A DNA stretch of 64,000 bases from Furcasterigmium furcatum (lineage: Eukaryota; Ascomycota; Sordariomycetes; Glomerellales; Plectosphaerellaceae): assembly GCA_001599815.1 (NCBI GenBank), contig BCIA01000003.1, positions 4,526,001-4,590,000 of the forward strand. Reading direction: 5' to 3'. Below are positions 20,242 through 32,400 of this stretch, in pieces; within the stretch, counting starts at the first letter, position 1, and each line of letters begins with the position of its first letter. The notes under the pieces are model-generated. The model worked only from the letters and a program-made list of their open reading frames with translations, had not been told where the DNA came from and ran no database searches. Position numbers and translations under genes: made by a program.

Positions 20242-21165
20242 CTAGTTAATGCCTTTGAGCGCCTTGATGGCTTCGTTTTCTGCAGCAAGCATGCCATAGA
20301 GGCTGAGGTACTTGACGAGCCGAGTCTTTCCCTTGTCTCCCGCTTTCCTGGCTTCCCTCAGAGCCGTGTTCAGGTCTAGCAGCAGCGTGTTCCGGCATCT
20401 GGTCATGCGAGCGTCCATTTTGACCACGAATGGTGTGTCGTGCCCAATCGCGTCCGCCAGTGCCTCGATTAAGCAGTAATCCCTCGACAGCGACGAGAGC
20501 TTCGCCGGACTCGTTCCCATGAGCCCCGTATAGTCGGCGTCAGCGTCGTCGTCGTCATCATCCGAGTCATCGCTGGCTGTCAGGCTCCATGCGTCGCCGT
20601 CGGATTCTGCTACCGGCGTCTTTGAGGGGAGGCTCGCAACGGCCAGCCGCTCTTCCAGCGCGGACACTCTGTCGTCAAGTTCCAGCATGCGCCGACCTTG
20701 CTCAATGTCTCGTCTCACTGCCGCAAGCTCCACGTTTAATGTCGTGACCTCGTCCTTCCTTCCTCGCACGCGGCTCTTGATCTCCTCCACCTGTCGCCGG
20801 AAGCCCAGCATGGCCATCTTGACGTCTTCCACCTTGTCATCTCCTCCGCGCAGCTCGTCGCCCAAAGAGAGGAAAGACGTGTAGTTCGCGTTGACGAGTT
20901 CCAGCAGCTCAGAGCTGATTGCGGCGCTTCGTTCTCGGAGATCTGACTTGAGGTCGTCGAGCGTTTGGTGGCGGTAGGGGAGCTCGGAGAGATATGTAGC
21001 CGGGTGGAATTCAGTGGCTAGGAAGTCGTTGCGTGGTAGCGCGGTCGGGAAGGGGAGAGGCGCATCGTCGTCGTCGGAAGCGCTGGCTGATGAGGACGAG
21101 GAGGGGAGGTGGAAGGCGGCATTGCCGCCCTGTCTTGTGGGGGATTGTATGCCAAGGCCAGCCAT
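20242..21165 (-). CDS. cog2: Conserved oligomeric Golgi complex subunit 2-like
   Basis: A 307-residue intronless protein resembling the N-terminal domain of Cog2, a lobe A subunit of the COG tethering complex in intra-Golgi retrograde traffic. Conserved features are PLPFPTALPRNDFLATEFHPATYL near the start and a predicted coiled coil (about 75-185: LDDLKSDLRERSAAISSELL…). An acidic Asp/Ser spacer (about 200-220) precedes the conserved LSRDYCLIEALADAIGHDTPFV region and a C-terminal helix. The length fits short fungal Cog2 proteins. The ATG at 21165 starts the conserved part; the open frame upstream looks like leader. Convergent with mrpl1, with only 148 bp between stops. Confidence 0.7.
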   Translation of the reverse strand: MAGLGIQSPTRQGGNAAFHLPSSSSSASASDDDDAPLPFPTALPRNDFLATEFHPATYLSELPYRHQTLDDLKSDLRERSAAISSELLELVNANYTSFLSLGDELRGGDDKVEDVKMAMLGFRRQVEEIKSRVRGRKDEVTTLNVELAAVRRDIEQGRRMLELDDRVSALEERLAVASLPSKTPVAESDGDAWSLTASDDSDDDDDDADADYTGLMGTSPAKLSSLSRDYCLIEALADAIGHDTPFVVKMDARMTRCRNTLLLDLNTALREARKAGDKGKTRLVKYLSLYGMLAAENEAIKALKGIN

Positions 21166-22422
21166 TGTGTGCGGGAAACGAAGCAATTGTTGAAAGAAGT
21201 GGTGAGAGAGTTTACCGGGTGCAGGATAGCATCGCAGTGGAAAGACAAGTCGTTGCTTGAGATCGAATGATGCTCCAGGGGATGCAACCAAGCTTGGATG
21301 GGAAGCCAGCTAGCTCTCTCTGGCCCCGCGATGGGAGTGGACTCGGGGTCGGTCTGGAAACGCGAATCAGTGGTCGGCTGCGGGCAGCTGCGACCGGTCG
21401 GCAATAGAAACAGCACCCATCGAGGAAGACCCCACGAGATTCTTGGGCCAGAAATGCTTGGTTTGCCAACATCAATGGCTTGATCGAACTCTCGAATCGG
21501 ATCGCAAGCCTTCGAGACCATATCAATTGACTCATTCATTGGTTCGGGCGTGATCGGGCCCTTTCGTTCCCTCAAGAGGGGAGCTGGCGCATGCTCCTCG
21601 CCGCCACAAGGTGCGGTATCGGCATGAAGCTGCCAGGATGACAGGTTCGAAGTCGATCAAACTCCCAAGTCCGGCGAAATATGCCGGTGGGGTCAGGACC
21701 CTGAGGGACTCCTATGTACTTCCAGGGCTGCTTCCAGGGTTGCTGTCTGAGCTGTGGTTCTGAGCCGTGGCCTGGCCTGGCCTGCCGGCATATGGAATCG
21801 CACGCATCCTATCCAATGGGAACAGGACGAGGTGCAAGAATTGAGCCCTCAGTTGCCCTAGCAAGCACGAACAGACTTCCAAACATCCAAGATCACAATT
21901 GTCGACGGACCAGATGCGTTAAATCCCAACACTTGACCACCACCACATCCCACTTCGCTTCCGATGTCGCCCGGCACCATGTGGGTGATCACATGGAGCC
22001 TTCGGCAGCCGAAGAACCATGATCGAACCATGGTGAGACCAAAGAAGAGCAAAGACGAGGTGCCCACGCAAGCTGCAGCCGCCATCTGCGCCCCAAGCCC
22101 CTGACGGTTCCGAGGAGATCTGATGGGGATGCGTGGTGCCCGAAGAGGATTAGGTCGGTCGTCGCCAGTTTTAGATCCTGTTCATGCTGCTTGCCGCAAC
22201 TGTCGCTCGAGGACTCGCTGAATCCCGCCTGGTTGTCTCTTACGATCAGAGGTGGGAGGCAATGGATCAATATAAACATTAAATTGATGATTCGAAGGTG
22301 GTTTCTAGTCGAAACGGGTTCTCATAAGCTCATTTCCTTCAGATCCCCTGACGGTGCGACCTGGTTGCTTCACAAAAGCGGCGGAATAAAGGTGGATTGT
22401 CCGGATGCACAACTGCAGGGAA
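21166..22422. other. Intergenic stretch left of the hapX regulatory region
   Basis: About 1.25 kb. No gene seen. Short frames are of mixed composition. Confidence 0.45.
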
Positions 22423-22432
22423 TTATCTTATC
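22423..22432 (-). promoter_or_regulatory. Tandem GATA sites upstream of hapX, possible SreA-type iron site
   Basis: The minus strand reads GATAAGATAA: two adjacent GATA cores about 790 bp before the hapX ATG. Its ATAAGATAA part differs at one position from ATCWGATAA, the site I recall for the iron repressor SreA. Since SreA represses hapX in aspergilli, the location is suggestive. No binding evidence exists here. Confidence 0.35.
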
Positions 22433-23217
22433 AATCTAATCAAAATCTTCTCATCAGACGCAGACATGATTGGACGGTTCGATCAGGCCTCACCAAGACC
22501 TGAGCGCTAGTTCACCCCGCTCCCCACCTGGCTGTCAGGTACCGGCTGAAGCAGTCTAGGTACCTCCGAAGTCTCTCCTGTTACGCCGTTCGAGAGGCAA
22601 AGGGGCCCTTCTTTGGGCCGGAGATCAACCATCTGACCCTCAAAACCCGTCTGCCGCACACCTCCGAGATGCCATCTCGTCGCGACGAGAAATTCCCAGC
22701 TTCTGTTTACCTTTCTGGAAACCAGCTCAATCCTCCTGATAGACCAATTGAACGCCCTCCTTGGGGCGGTGCCAGCTCCCTCCGGCTCAGCACCTGTGGA
22801 GACATCTGGACGGCCACGGCGAATCACAGGCGTCCCATTCTTCCACAGGAATCGTCAGTCGAGAATCCCGCTCAAACATGCTCATTTTCGTACCACCATC
22901 GCAGCACGACAACATGACCAGTCGACCCATTCCTGGTCGCTGAATCCAAACTTCATCCTTTCACTATCGTGAGTTCAGAACAACTGTTTGCAGTCCTAGA
23001 TATTTGGATCCATGGTGGCACTTCCGAGCCGCTCTTCGCCGCGACCAAACCCGCCAGACCCCAACGGTACATCTGGGGTACTTGCATCCCGAGCCGAGAG
23101 ACTTCCGGTACCCGGCTCCGACACTAGCCAGCGCTGGCAACTGCCCGCCAGTGCGATATCGCTGTGTGGGAAACAGCCCACTCGATCCCGACAAAAAGCC
23201 CTGCCTTTCCCGACACG
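22433..23217. other. hapX upstream region and probable leader
   Basis: 785 bp. Contains an inverted CCAAT near 22468 and a direct CCAAT at 22744-22748. No independent gene seen. Confidence 0.4.
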
Positions 23218-25035
23218 ATGGCCCTCGCCTCGTCATTCAACGTCCCCTCCTCCTCTTCCTCCTACTACACCACCACCACCGCTCCGAACGCCTTCGCCTT
23301 CCCGGCACCCGCACAATATTCTCACCGGGGCAATGCACGGGGCTTTTTGACTTCGGTGACGACAACATCCAGCAGCCGATCTGATAACGCCTCGGCTACT
23401 CCGAGCCCCATTTCGGCATCTTCGTCCCCTGCGACTGTCGTGTCCTGGCCGACTCCACCAGCTTCGTCGGCCTCGCGCATCACATTACCACCACCGCCAC
23501 AACCTTTGCTACCGCCCATTCGCCCCCCGGCAGACTACTTTTCTCTCTTCTCGCATTCCTCGCCACCCGCGTACCACCACCCGAACCTAGATAAAATGTC
23601 GATGGCTTCTGTCGTCGCGCCGCACCCGGGCGAACAGCCGAAGATAATCGGCTCCATGACCTCCAAGGAATGGGTCGTGCCGCCCCGGCCCAAGCCCGGT
23701 CGCAAGCCCGCCACAGACACGCCGCCCACGAAGCGCAAGGCGCAGAACAGGGCTGCACAGAGGGCCTTCCGGGAGCGCAGGGCTGCCCGTGTCGGCGAGC
23801 TGGAGGAGCAATTGGACCTACAGAAGGAGGTCAACGACAAGAAGGAGAGCGAACAAAAGGACCGCATTCGGGATTTGGAGATGGACGTGCAGTCCTACAA
23901 GTCTCGATGCGAGGTTCTCGAAGGCCTTCTCGAGCGTGAGAGACAGGATCGCGTCAAGGCCGAGACGGAGCTCGAAGGCTACAAGCGCCGCTGGGACCGC
24001 CAGCCTCCCTTCTCCGCTCGTACTTCTCAGAGCAACACGCCTCCCCAGCTTCCTTCTATCAGCGCCCAGCTTCACACGCCCCATGATTCCACTCCAATTG
24101 GCGGATCTGAGCATGAATTTGGTTGCGGCTCTTGTGGCCCAAACGGCCGCTGTGCCTGCGCCGACAGCATCATGCAGACGGTTGAGTCTGCAGGTCCTGA
24201 TCCCGGTGCAAAGATCACCCTACCTGACCTGAAGAGAGCCCCTTCACCTTCTCTGGCCTCTGCCGAGAAGCGGCAACGATCGGGCTCCAACGGCCCCGAG
24301 TTCGCCAACGAGATCGACTTCACATCTTTCTTCAAGAAGCCCAAGGTCCAGCAGCCAAGTGCTCCATCAAACATGCCGAAGGACCCCTGCGGTTTCTGTC
24401 AGGAAGGCGGCTACTGTGTTTGTGCTGATACCTCTCTGAACATCGCGGAGCCCAGCTTCGGCGCGCCCCCTCCTTACTCCCAGCAGACGACACCGCCTCC
24501 GTCCGAGACCGATGTCGTCCCCCCTATGCCCATGGAGATCAATCCCGACGGCGCCGTGAAGCTTCGCCCCCGTCAGCCGCCAGCGGCACCAGCAACCGCT
24601 GCTCCCACATCTCGCAGCTGCGGCCCCAACGGACCTGGCACATGCGCCCAGTGTGTCGCTGACCCCATCTCCGGGCTATTCTGCCGCGCTCTCTCCGCCA
24701 CCCTCAACAAGGGACAGGGAGGCGGTTGCTGCGGCGGCGCTGGTCGCAGCGGAGGTTGCTGCAAGTCCGGACAGGCACCCGCCCCGGCACCAAAGACCGG
24801 CTTCGGTGTCAGCCTCAGCTGCGCCGAGGCCTATCAGACACTATCCAGCCACCGCAACTTCGACAAGGCTACCGATGATCTCGGTTCTTGGCTCCCTAAG
24901 CTACGCGCTATCCCAAGGCTAGGCGAAACTCTGCCTTCGCCAACCGCGTCCTCCAGGGCACCGATCGAGGTCGAGGCCGCCAGCATCATGAGCGTGCTGA
25001 AGGACTTTGACATTCGATTCGGAAGGGGCCTGTGA
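23218..25035 (+). CDS. hapX: HapX, iron-responsive bZIP regulator
   Basis: A nuclear iron sensor and regulator that binds the CCAAT-binding complex and represses iron-consuming pathways under iron starvation. The 605-residue intronless frame shows the full family layout. The Hap4-like CBC-binding motif is at 149-163 (SKEWVVPPRPKPGRK). The bZIP basic region is at 171-192 (KRKAQNRAAQRAFRERRAAR) and runs into a coiled coil to about 257. Four cysteine-rich regions follow: 303-315 (CGSCGPNGRCACA), 391-402 (CGFCQEGGYCVC), 468-489 (CGPNGPGTCAQC…C) and 504-515 (CCGGAGRSGGCC). In aspergilli these clusters sense iron through [2Fe-2S] binding. The conserved C-terminal block is SLSCAEAYQTLSSHRNFDKA. The ATG at 23218 is the first in frame. 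The N-terminal 100 residues are Ser/Thr/Pro-rich. Confidence 0.93.
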   Translation: MALASSFNVPSSSSSYYTTTTAPNAFAFPAPAQYSHRGNARGFLTSVTTTSSSRSDNASATPSPISASSSPATVVSWPTPPASSASRITLPPPPQPLLPPIRPPADYFSLFSHSSPPAYHHPNLDKMSMASVVAPHPGEQPKIIGSMTSKEWVVPPRPKPGRKPATDTPPTKRKAQNRAAQRAFRERRAARVGELEEQLDLQKEVNDKKESEQKDRIRDLEMDVQSYKSRCEVLEGLLERERQDRVKAETELEGYKRRWDRQPPFSARTSQSNTPPQLPSISAQLHTPHDSTPIGGSEHEFGCGSCGPNGRCACADSIMQTVESAGPDPGAKITLPDLKRAPSPSLASAEKRQRSGSNGPEFANEIDFTSFFKKPKVQQPSAPSNMPKDPCGFCQEGGYCVCADTSLNIAEPSFGAPPPYSQQTTPPPSETDVVPPMPMEINPDGAVKLRPRQPPAAPATAAPTSRSCGPNGPGTCAQCVADPISGLFCRALSATLNKGQGGGCCGGAGRSGGCCKSGQAPAPAPKTGFGVSLSCAEAYQTLSSHRNFDKATDDLGSWLPKLRAIPRLGETLPSPTASSRAPIEVEAASIMSVLKDFDIRFGRGL

Positions 25036-25275
25036 GGCCCGTGGGAAGTACCGCATACAAAAGCCGGAGTTTGGTGCTCTTTGGGACAATGATCTTATGA
25101 ACTGCACGTGGGAAAAGACTTGGAAGGGCTGTCAGCAGCATCAATCAACACTGGGAGCGGCGTTTTAATACGTCCAAAAAGGACGTGGAGGCATTTGTGT
25201 TTAGTGTTCATAGCCTGCCCTCCATGAGATACAAGGTTACCATATCTGCGTTCGAGTGAAGTGACAGGGCGAGGT

Positions 25276-26763
25276 TCATGGTGACGGTCCAGGTTGCCGA
25301 CTCTTTGACTGCCAGGGCAAAGTTACAAGGACTGCTTGAAGTCTACAATACGCGAGGTTAGCTGGCTGTTTCCAAGGGCGAACGTCGGAAAGTCAACATT
25401 GTACCACCCGGTATGGGAAGCGGTCTGTCGAGTTTGAGGAATTGCTGCGTTGACTGACCTTCTCAGCCCCTCTTTGACTATTTCCTCCCGCTGCGTATAC
25501 ACCAGTCGAAACCTTCCCGGCTCACGGGCATGCTCCTCCCCGGGGTGCAGAAAGATACCTCCCTCGAGGAGTTGCTCGGCAAGCTTGAACTCCCTCTCCT
25601 TCTGCGTAGTTCCGTCCGCGGGCGGCAGCCAGGGGCCCAGGTCGATGAGGACAAAGAACCCGGCATTGGCCTCCAGGTACCGTATGCCGATCTCTCGCAG
25701 ACGAGAGGTCGCGAACTCGTAGGCTTTGGCGATTCTCTCTCTGGAGAGGGTGATGAACCAGCGGCACCAGTCGCGGTCTTCGAAGATCGCGGCCCCGATG
25801 GCGACGCTTGGGCCGGAGGGCTGGTGGAACCTGGACACGGCGCGGATGGCGCGCTGGAGGTCCTGGTTTCGCGTGACGAGGGCGCCGAGGCGGAGGCCGG
25901 CGGCGGCGAAGTCCTTGCTCGTGCCGTACTCGACGTGGACGAGGGAGGGGTCTATGAGATCCTTGGTGTCTATTGACAGGACGGATGTGAATGAAACTAG
26001 GTCCTTGGACTTTGAGTCCGAGCTGAGGTGGTCGTTGAACACGGAGAGGGCGTAGACTTCGTCGCTGATGAAGTGTAGACCATGGGATTGGCAGAAATTC
26101 ATGAGCCCTACGAGAGTCTCGCGCGGGTAGCACCGTCCTAAGGGGTTGCTGGGGTTGACAATCAGGACTGCTCGGACATTGATGCCATCCTTAGTAGCTT
26201 TTCGAAGGGCTTCTTCAAAGGCATCGATCACCCCTGGATTCAAGCTGTCTTCGGCTGCGGTGTCGACGTAGACGATATCAACCCCCTGTTCGTTGCCGAA
26301 ATCAAGCTCGAAGCGCCCGTAGATCGGCCTGCTTACGAGTATGGCATCGCCAGCCTCGGCAAGACTGAAAGCGAGAACGGAGTGAATCGAGGTAGCAGCA
26401 GCCAGAACGTGGACATCAGATGCCGTGATCTCGGTGAACAGGTCAAACGTCTCATTCAGATGCGTGGCGAGGGCAGCCGGGAGCCGTGGTCCTCCAGAAG
26501 AGGAGTACGAGTATGTGAACACAGCAGGCGGGATCTCGATCTGATAGTATCGTCAGTGCTGCCAGAGGTTGAGAGGAAGATCGCTGGCCACTCACTCTTG
26601 CAGCGAAGTCAGCCAGTTCTTGGTACATGAGCGGATTCTCAGCCGTAGCTAGGGAGACGAGGCCGTTCGGGTTGAATTCAGGGTCAAACCGGTCCTTCGC
26701 GGGCACAAATCTCCAGGGGATGTCCAACTGCGAAACGGTCTTGGTGGCCCGTTGTGAAAGCAT
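25276..26763 (-). CDS. PLP-dependent aminotransferase, class I/II (ACC synthase-like)
   Basis: A fold type I PLP enzyme of the group often annotated ACC synthase or aromatic aminotransferase; the substrate cannot be told from sequence. Exons proposed: 26763-26596, 26540-25459 and 25342-25276, giving 438 residues. Motifs include SLATAENPLM near the N-terminus, YSYSSSGGPRLPAALA, VNPSNPLGRCY and FISDEVYALSVF with the PLP-phenol Asp. The lysine is in VEYGTSKDFAAAGLRLG, Lys in SKD. The last exon is inferred: splicing GTCAGT…TTGTAG gives EGLRRLQAVL, a typical family ending. Reading through that intron keeps the frame open to TAA at 25323 but adds atypical residues. The first intron is well supported by GGP context. 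Signal peptide absent; cytosolic. Confidence 0.8.
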
Positions 26764-29486
26764 TCTGAGATATTGAAGGCTGCGGTGCTACGAGTTTATG
26801 AACAAGGTCTGAACTGATGGTGTACGGAGTCTCTCAACCATGTAGAGCAGAACAGGCAAGGCAGACAGCTAGGCCAGGGCGGGCTAGGATATAGATCAAA
26901 TAGAGAGAATATGTCGATGCAAGTTTACGACGAGATAACGTGCTCATGCTAAAGAGGGGACTGCATCTTCCGAGCTGCACGACGAGCGGACGGCCGCGAG
27001 TGGAGAAATGGAGAACCGGGCCGGACCCGAGACCGGACGGGACAGACGGAGTGTCGAAGAGGGACAAAGTCGACAGTCATCTAAAATGACACAATTCTGA
27101 AAAGTTCTTCGCTTAGTTTGGTCGGCAAGATAGGTGATCGGGCCCAGAGGCCCCTTGGACACACTCCCATGGCAGATGCTTGAGTACTTCCTTGGACGGT
27201 CTTACCAGGTGGCACGCAGGGCAAGCACGGCAGATGTCGTACGCTGGCAGATGTGTTGGTAGCATCAAGTAATACTCAGTTGAATGTGTTGTTCCAGGTA
27301 GCAGGGCCCGAGACTTACAGGATCTTGCCTGCAAGGTGCGGCATCTCCGGGGCCAGATCTCGTCACTTCTGGACCCTGAATGTCGCGACACGACTCGTGC
27401 AAATTCACCATGGCGACGTGGGCGGTTTCCCGGGTACCTATTGGACCCGTGATGGAAAACAGATGTTTGCTGTCCCTTGAACAAGCATCGACCTTGATGG
27501 GAGATTAGCTAGCTGACGATCGCATATGCAGCCCTACCTAGGGAGGAACTACTCTGGCTGTGGTTGATGAACGGTATTCCTGGCAAGGGAACGGCTAGGT
27601 GCAGGAAGACAGTTCCCAGCAGGCTGGCTCTTGGAGCGATCTGGTGGGTTTGGGCAGCATCACCAGCCTGCCGGCCGGGGTGCACAGAGTCCCACGGCGG
27701 TGACCCAAGACCCTAACGAGGATGCGCTGTTCGCGGCTGGCACAGCGGACTCGACACGACAAGAACCCGCTCTGAGTCCTGATACAGCTGCATGCAGAGG
27801 GTGTAGCGCCCGCACGTGAAGCCGGGAAACTGTGCGGTAATCCTGTCATTTACGGGAGGTAGCCCATACCTGACACTATTGAGTGAGTGTGCTGGCAACT
27901 GATGACTGACGGCACTCAGCATGGGACATCGAAGTACCGTTGGATGAGTTGCAGAAGGGGACACGGCCATTGGCCAGGGTCACCCGGACGAGTTGGTGGG
28001 TTGATGCTGGTTGGGCTGGCGCAGAATGATTGGAGCTTTGTGATGTGTTGGCATGGCCGGCATCCTCGTGGACGATGCAGATTGGACGGGTGGCGGAGGG
28101 GTGTCTCAAGGAGGGGCCAGCAGAAGGCCAGGGCAACGGTGGAGGTCGGTCGAGGATATGCCATGCGATGCAATGCCAGCGCACACCTGGGAGATGAGAC
28201 TCGTCGACCGCCGACAGGCAGCCGAGCGCCGTGAGATGTCTTGTCGCCGCCGCTCGCTCGAGAGGGCAGCTTCCTCGTACAGGACTTGTCAGGTCAGCTC
28301 TGTACGGACACGAAGGAAGCGGCGCGGTGGGAAGCAGCCGTTCGATGGCAAACTGTTGATAGGCTGGGGTCGAATCGCGACGATGACGACCTCAGCTGAA
28401 GTCATCGTCAGCAGTTGGCACGCCGGCATCCTGATTCGAGCGGAGCGGCGGCGACAAGACGGCTGGGTGAGCCATAGAGAGTGCGATCCCGGTGGCTGGA
28501 CGACGATGGAGTGCAAAAGAATCGTGAACCTGGCAAGGAGGCTGGAGAGCCGGACCTTGCTTGGAGACATGGAAGGACTTGAAAGCCCCGCTGCAGGTGA
28601 CGCCAAAAGGAGCTTAGGGGGGAGACGGACATGGCTGAGGAACCAGAGGAACCAGAAGAACCCCGCGTGGCCGCTGGGTTGTCCCCTGTCGGTAGCTCCT
28701 TCCTTGGAGCTCGCCACCCCCTGGGCCAACATCTTCGGCCTGTGACACGATGGCAGGCACTGGACTAGGGGAGGGCAGGAACACACCACACCTCACCACC
28801 GAATGAATGCACGGGCAGACAGATGGATGCACCTGCCAGCTCAACACCACTGCAGTTTGCCTCCGGTCCTCCTTTTTACCATCTCGACTCTCTCTTGACA
28901 CCCACCTCACCCCTTTTCTCGTCCTTTCTCCCAATACTAGTAGTAGCACCTAGTGTCCTCGCTGCCGTACGAATGAACGCCCAACGTCGCCTCCAAAGCT
29001 AACCCTCGCGCCCGCGCGTGCTCTCTCCCGCCGACCCCCTCCATTTACCCTCTTGTTTCTTCCTTGAGCCGCCGTTCAGGTCCTCGAGTTGAACGTCTGA
29101 GCCTTCGCGACCGCGAGAACGGACGTCTCTGAGGCTCTGTAGCACAGCGCACGCCCAGTACCTCTCCTACGAGCTCCCGAGGTTCCTCAACCCCATGGAC
29201 GCACCATGATCTCCATGCAGCGCTCTCTCTCTTCGCCAGTTCGCATTCACGCTGTCGATAGCTGTACGTTCTGCTGACCAGGTGTTTCGAGTCCCGAGTA
29301 GACTAATCCGTAGATGCGCCGACAGCCACCACATCTCCCGACCCAGGAAAGCCTGCCTCAAGACCCCCAACTCCTTCGCCAGACGACCGCGGTGGAGGCT
29401 CCGACCTCCCACGCCGCCCGAGATCCCGCAGCCCGAAGCCATCAGGACAAGGACAAGGCCATGCAGCACTTCCGATACGTCGCAGC
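26764..29486. other. Long intergenic region upstream of the 1715-residue protein gene
   Basis: 2.7 kb. A 230-codon plus-strand frame (28053-28745) faces a 166-codon frame on the other strand; both are Arg/Trp-rich nonsense-like sequence in GC-rich DNA and I do not call either. The last 500 bp are pyrimidine-rich, as in a long fungal leader, and may contain a 5' UTR intron. Confidence 0.45.
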
Positions 29487-32400
29487 ATGGACGCCCCGGC
29501 GCGAGTTGCCTCGCAAATGCCCCGGAGCGCCAGCTCCGTTCGCAAGCCGGTGATCGCCCAACCTCTCAACACCTCTCCCCAAATACCGCCCGCCAAGTTT
29601 GCGCCTCCCGCAAAATCACCAACCGATATCGCAAACGAAAGCACCAGATCCGCGCCCTCGAAGCTGATTCCGGACCTGTCTTCCTACACAAACCCTTTCC
29701 AGGTCCAGGAGAACGATGGGACTACCCTGGAGGAGCTGGCCCACCTGGTTCGCTTGTCGAAATACCAGGAGCGCAAGCGCGCTATCACGCGAAAGCGATT
29801 GCAAAGAAGCCTGATTTCCACTGCACTATCCGCTCGTTTGACCCGCTGCGGTGAGATCGCCAGGAGGAACTTGGTGGACTGTTTCAGGACCGACGACAAG
29901 AAGATATTTGGTCCCCTGTATAACGCCATCTACGATGTCCGTAAGAGCTGCGACGAGCTGCGGAGATTCGCACTTTTGGAACCCGAGCTGAGCTCACCTC
30001 AGTCGCCCGTTCTGGGCTCATCAGAGACCTTGGACGCGCTGCACGGCTCTGCAACCGCAGTCAGTGCCCTTGGAGACGTCGCCCCTTTCCTGGCCGAGTT
30101 GCCGGCATCCGCCCGGGAATCCTTTCTTCATTTCCTCACCCAGATCAGGACCAACCCGGAATATTTGGCGGCCAGATTGTGTTGTTTGTCTACTGCTGAA
30201 CTGAACGCTCTCACTAGCTTCCATCATGGCCTGGAGCCCATTGAGTCAGTCCTGCCCTACCACGGCCGCTCGGCGACGCGCGCACATGCCTCCATGTCTG
30301 GCCGCCACGCCACACAGCAGCACACGACCGCCATAGAGCGTCTGCTCTCCTTTCAGAGGCATGATCCCTTGTCCGCGCTTATTCACACCTGTTTCGCCAA
30401 TTCAGCAGGACCGGACAGTGCCGAAGACAAGCGACGCACCGACATCTGGGCGACAACATTGGCCAGGCTCATCACAGATTCCAGCTCTAACAGCGAGCAC
30501 ATCATGATGAACGTCCTTCATATTTGGTCTTCCATGAGGGACTGGGCCGGAAAATCCAACATGGAATGGTTTCTCATGAAAATTTTGGAAGACGGAGCAT
30601 TCCTGCTTGACCGTGCCGAGGACCAACATGGGACCCGTTTCAACGTTTCGGACTGGTCAGCTAAGGACAGCATCCGCGCTGAGGAGTTCTACGACAAGGC
30701 TGTTCAGGATCTGTTCGAGATTGTGGACGATGAGGACGCTATTGGTATCCCCGAAGGTCTCCTGGAACTGGGCAACGCCATCCTGAATCGACTGGACAGC
30801 AAGTACGTCGAGTCCACGCGGAACTGGTTGGTTTACAAATGGCTTTTCTCTTCCTTTCTCCTCAACGTCATCATCCACCCTGAAAGCCATGGAATGATGG
30901 CCGAATACCATATTACGGAGTACGGACGACAGAAGATCCTCAAGCACGTGGCTCTCAGAGCCCAGCAGTTGGTTGTCGACATGACCTGGAATAAGAAAGG
31001 TTCCGTTTCCATCCCTCCGGAGATCCAAGGCCACGTGGAAAACATTTTGAGGCGCTTCTCAGGAAGTAGGTCCCAGAGGCAAGTCGCCAAACTGCTGCCA
31101 GCCCGGTCGATCACGTCCCTTCGGGAAACAGTCGAGGTCCGCCCATATTTGGTTATAAGCCCAGCGGATTTGGTCACTCTGGTGAACGCCCTGTTCCCGG
31201 AACGGAGACCCATGTCGGCCCATTCTAGTAGCATGCGTTCTGTTGCCCCTTCCATCTCTGGCATGTCCAGCATTTCTCAGCCGATGTCAATGGCTGCCTC
31301 CCGAGCTCCCACGAACGGTGAGACTGCATCTGTGCTGAGCACAAGCGTATCATCGGCTGTCAGCGATACAACGACGTCCAGGGAAACGACCCAGGATGAT
31401 CACAGGACAGACTCACCTCAGCGGTATTCACCAGCTGGAGTGGACCGGGCATCCCATCCTCGGATGGAAAATTACGAAGATGACGGCTACCGTCTTCGAT
31501 TTGCCCTCCGGGAGATGAGCGCCAACCTTGGCCTGGACACCGTTCAGGGGTCGTGTCACCCATGCAAAGAGCGCTGGGCAGTTCTCTTCATATCCGCGGA
31601 CGGCAATGACCTCTCCACGCAAATGTCTTACGACCCTGATGATGAAGTAGACGAGGAGGAACATTCGTCGACCAGCGACACTGACGAAGACAATACGGAT
31701 GAGGGACCCGAGCTTGACAAAGACTACCATCAGCTTCGCGATTCAATCCTGAAACTCGTCGAGGATTTCGAAATCCCCCAGAACAACCAAGCCCAGGCGG
31801 CCCGAACACAGTTCAGCAACCGAGCGACTGGCATCAAAAAGTACCGCTCCAAAAACAAGATTCTGACCACGGAGAAGTCCACGCCGAGCAGGAACCCTTA
31901 CAGGCAGCGCAAGACGTCCCAAGACCTGGATGCAGCCGGAGAAGCGCATCCGGCCGAGGGAGAGGCTAGCCAGGCGAATAGCGAGGATCCGGAGCCGGTT
32001 CTCGTCACAATGCTCACTGCCGCCTCTTCCCAGTCCCGAGCACAGTCGGATTTTGTCTCAGCACACCTCTACTGGAGAACGCTGCAGCAGCTGAACGCCC
32101 TCACCTCTTCTTCGCTGCGCAAAAGAGGGTTCGCGGTCCTCCTCAACATCTTCTCTCGCGGGCCTCGAGATTCCATCCGCCGGTCTGCCTCGGCGATTGA
32201 GGAGTACGATGCCTGGCTGGTGTGGCTGAAGCAGAGCCAGGAGCGACATGAAGGGCTGATTGACGGCATGATGAAGAGGCTGAAGGCTCTTCGGGACAAG
32301 ATGTGGTACGTCACGGACGTGCGAAACTCGGCACCCTATGAGCAAAGCCGCAACATCTGTGCCGCGCTGAAGACCATGGGACTACCACGACGCTGGAACA

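Noticed and set aside
21640..21670. GGTTCGAA-like string suggesting a tRNA B box
   Set aside because: No matching A box, acceptor stem or anticodon arm could be built around it.
28053..28745. 230-codon frame upstream of the large protein gene
   Set aside because: Open in both strands in GC-rich DNA, composition unlike protein, no splice-supported extension.
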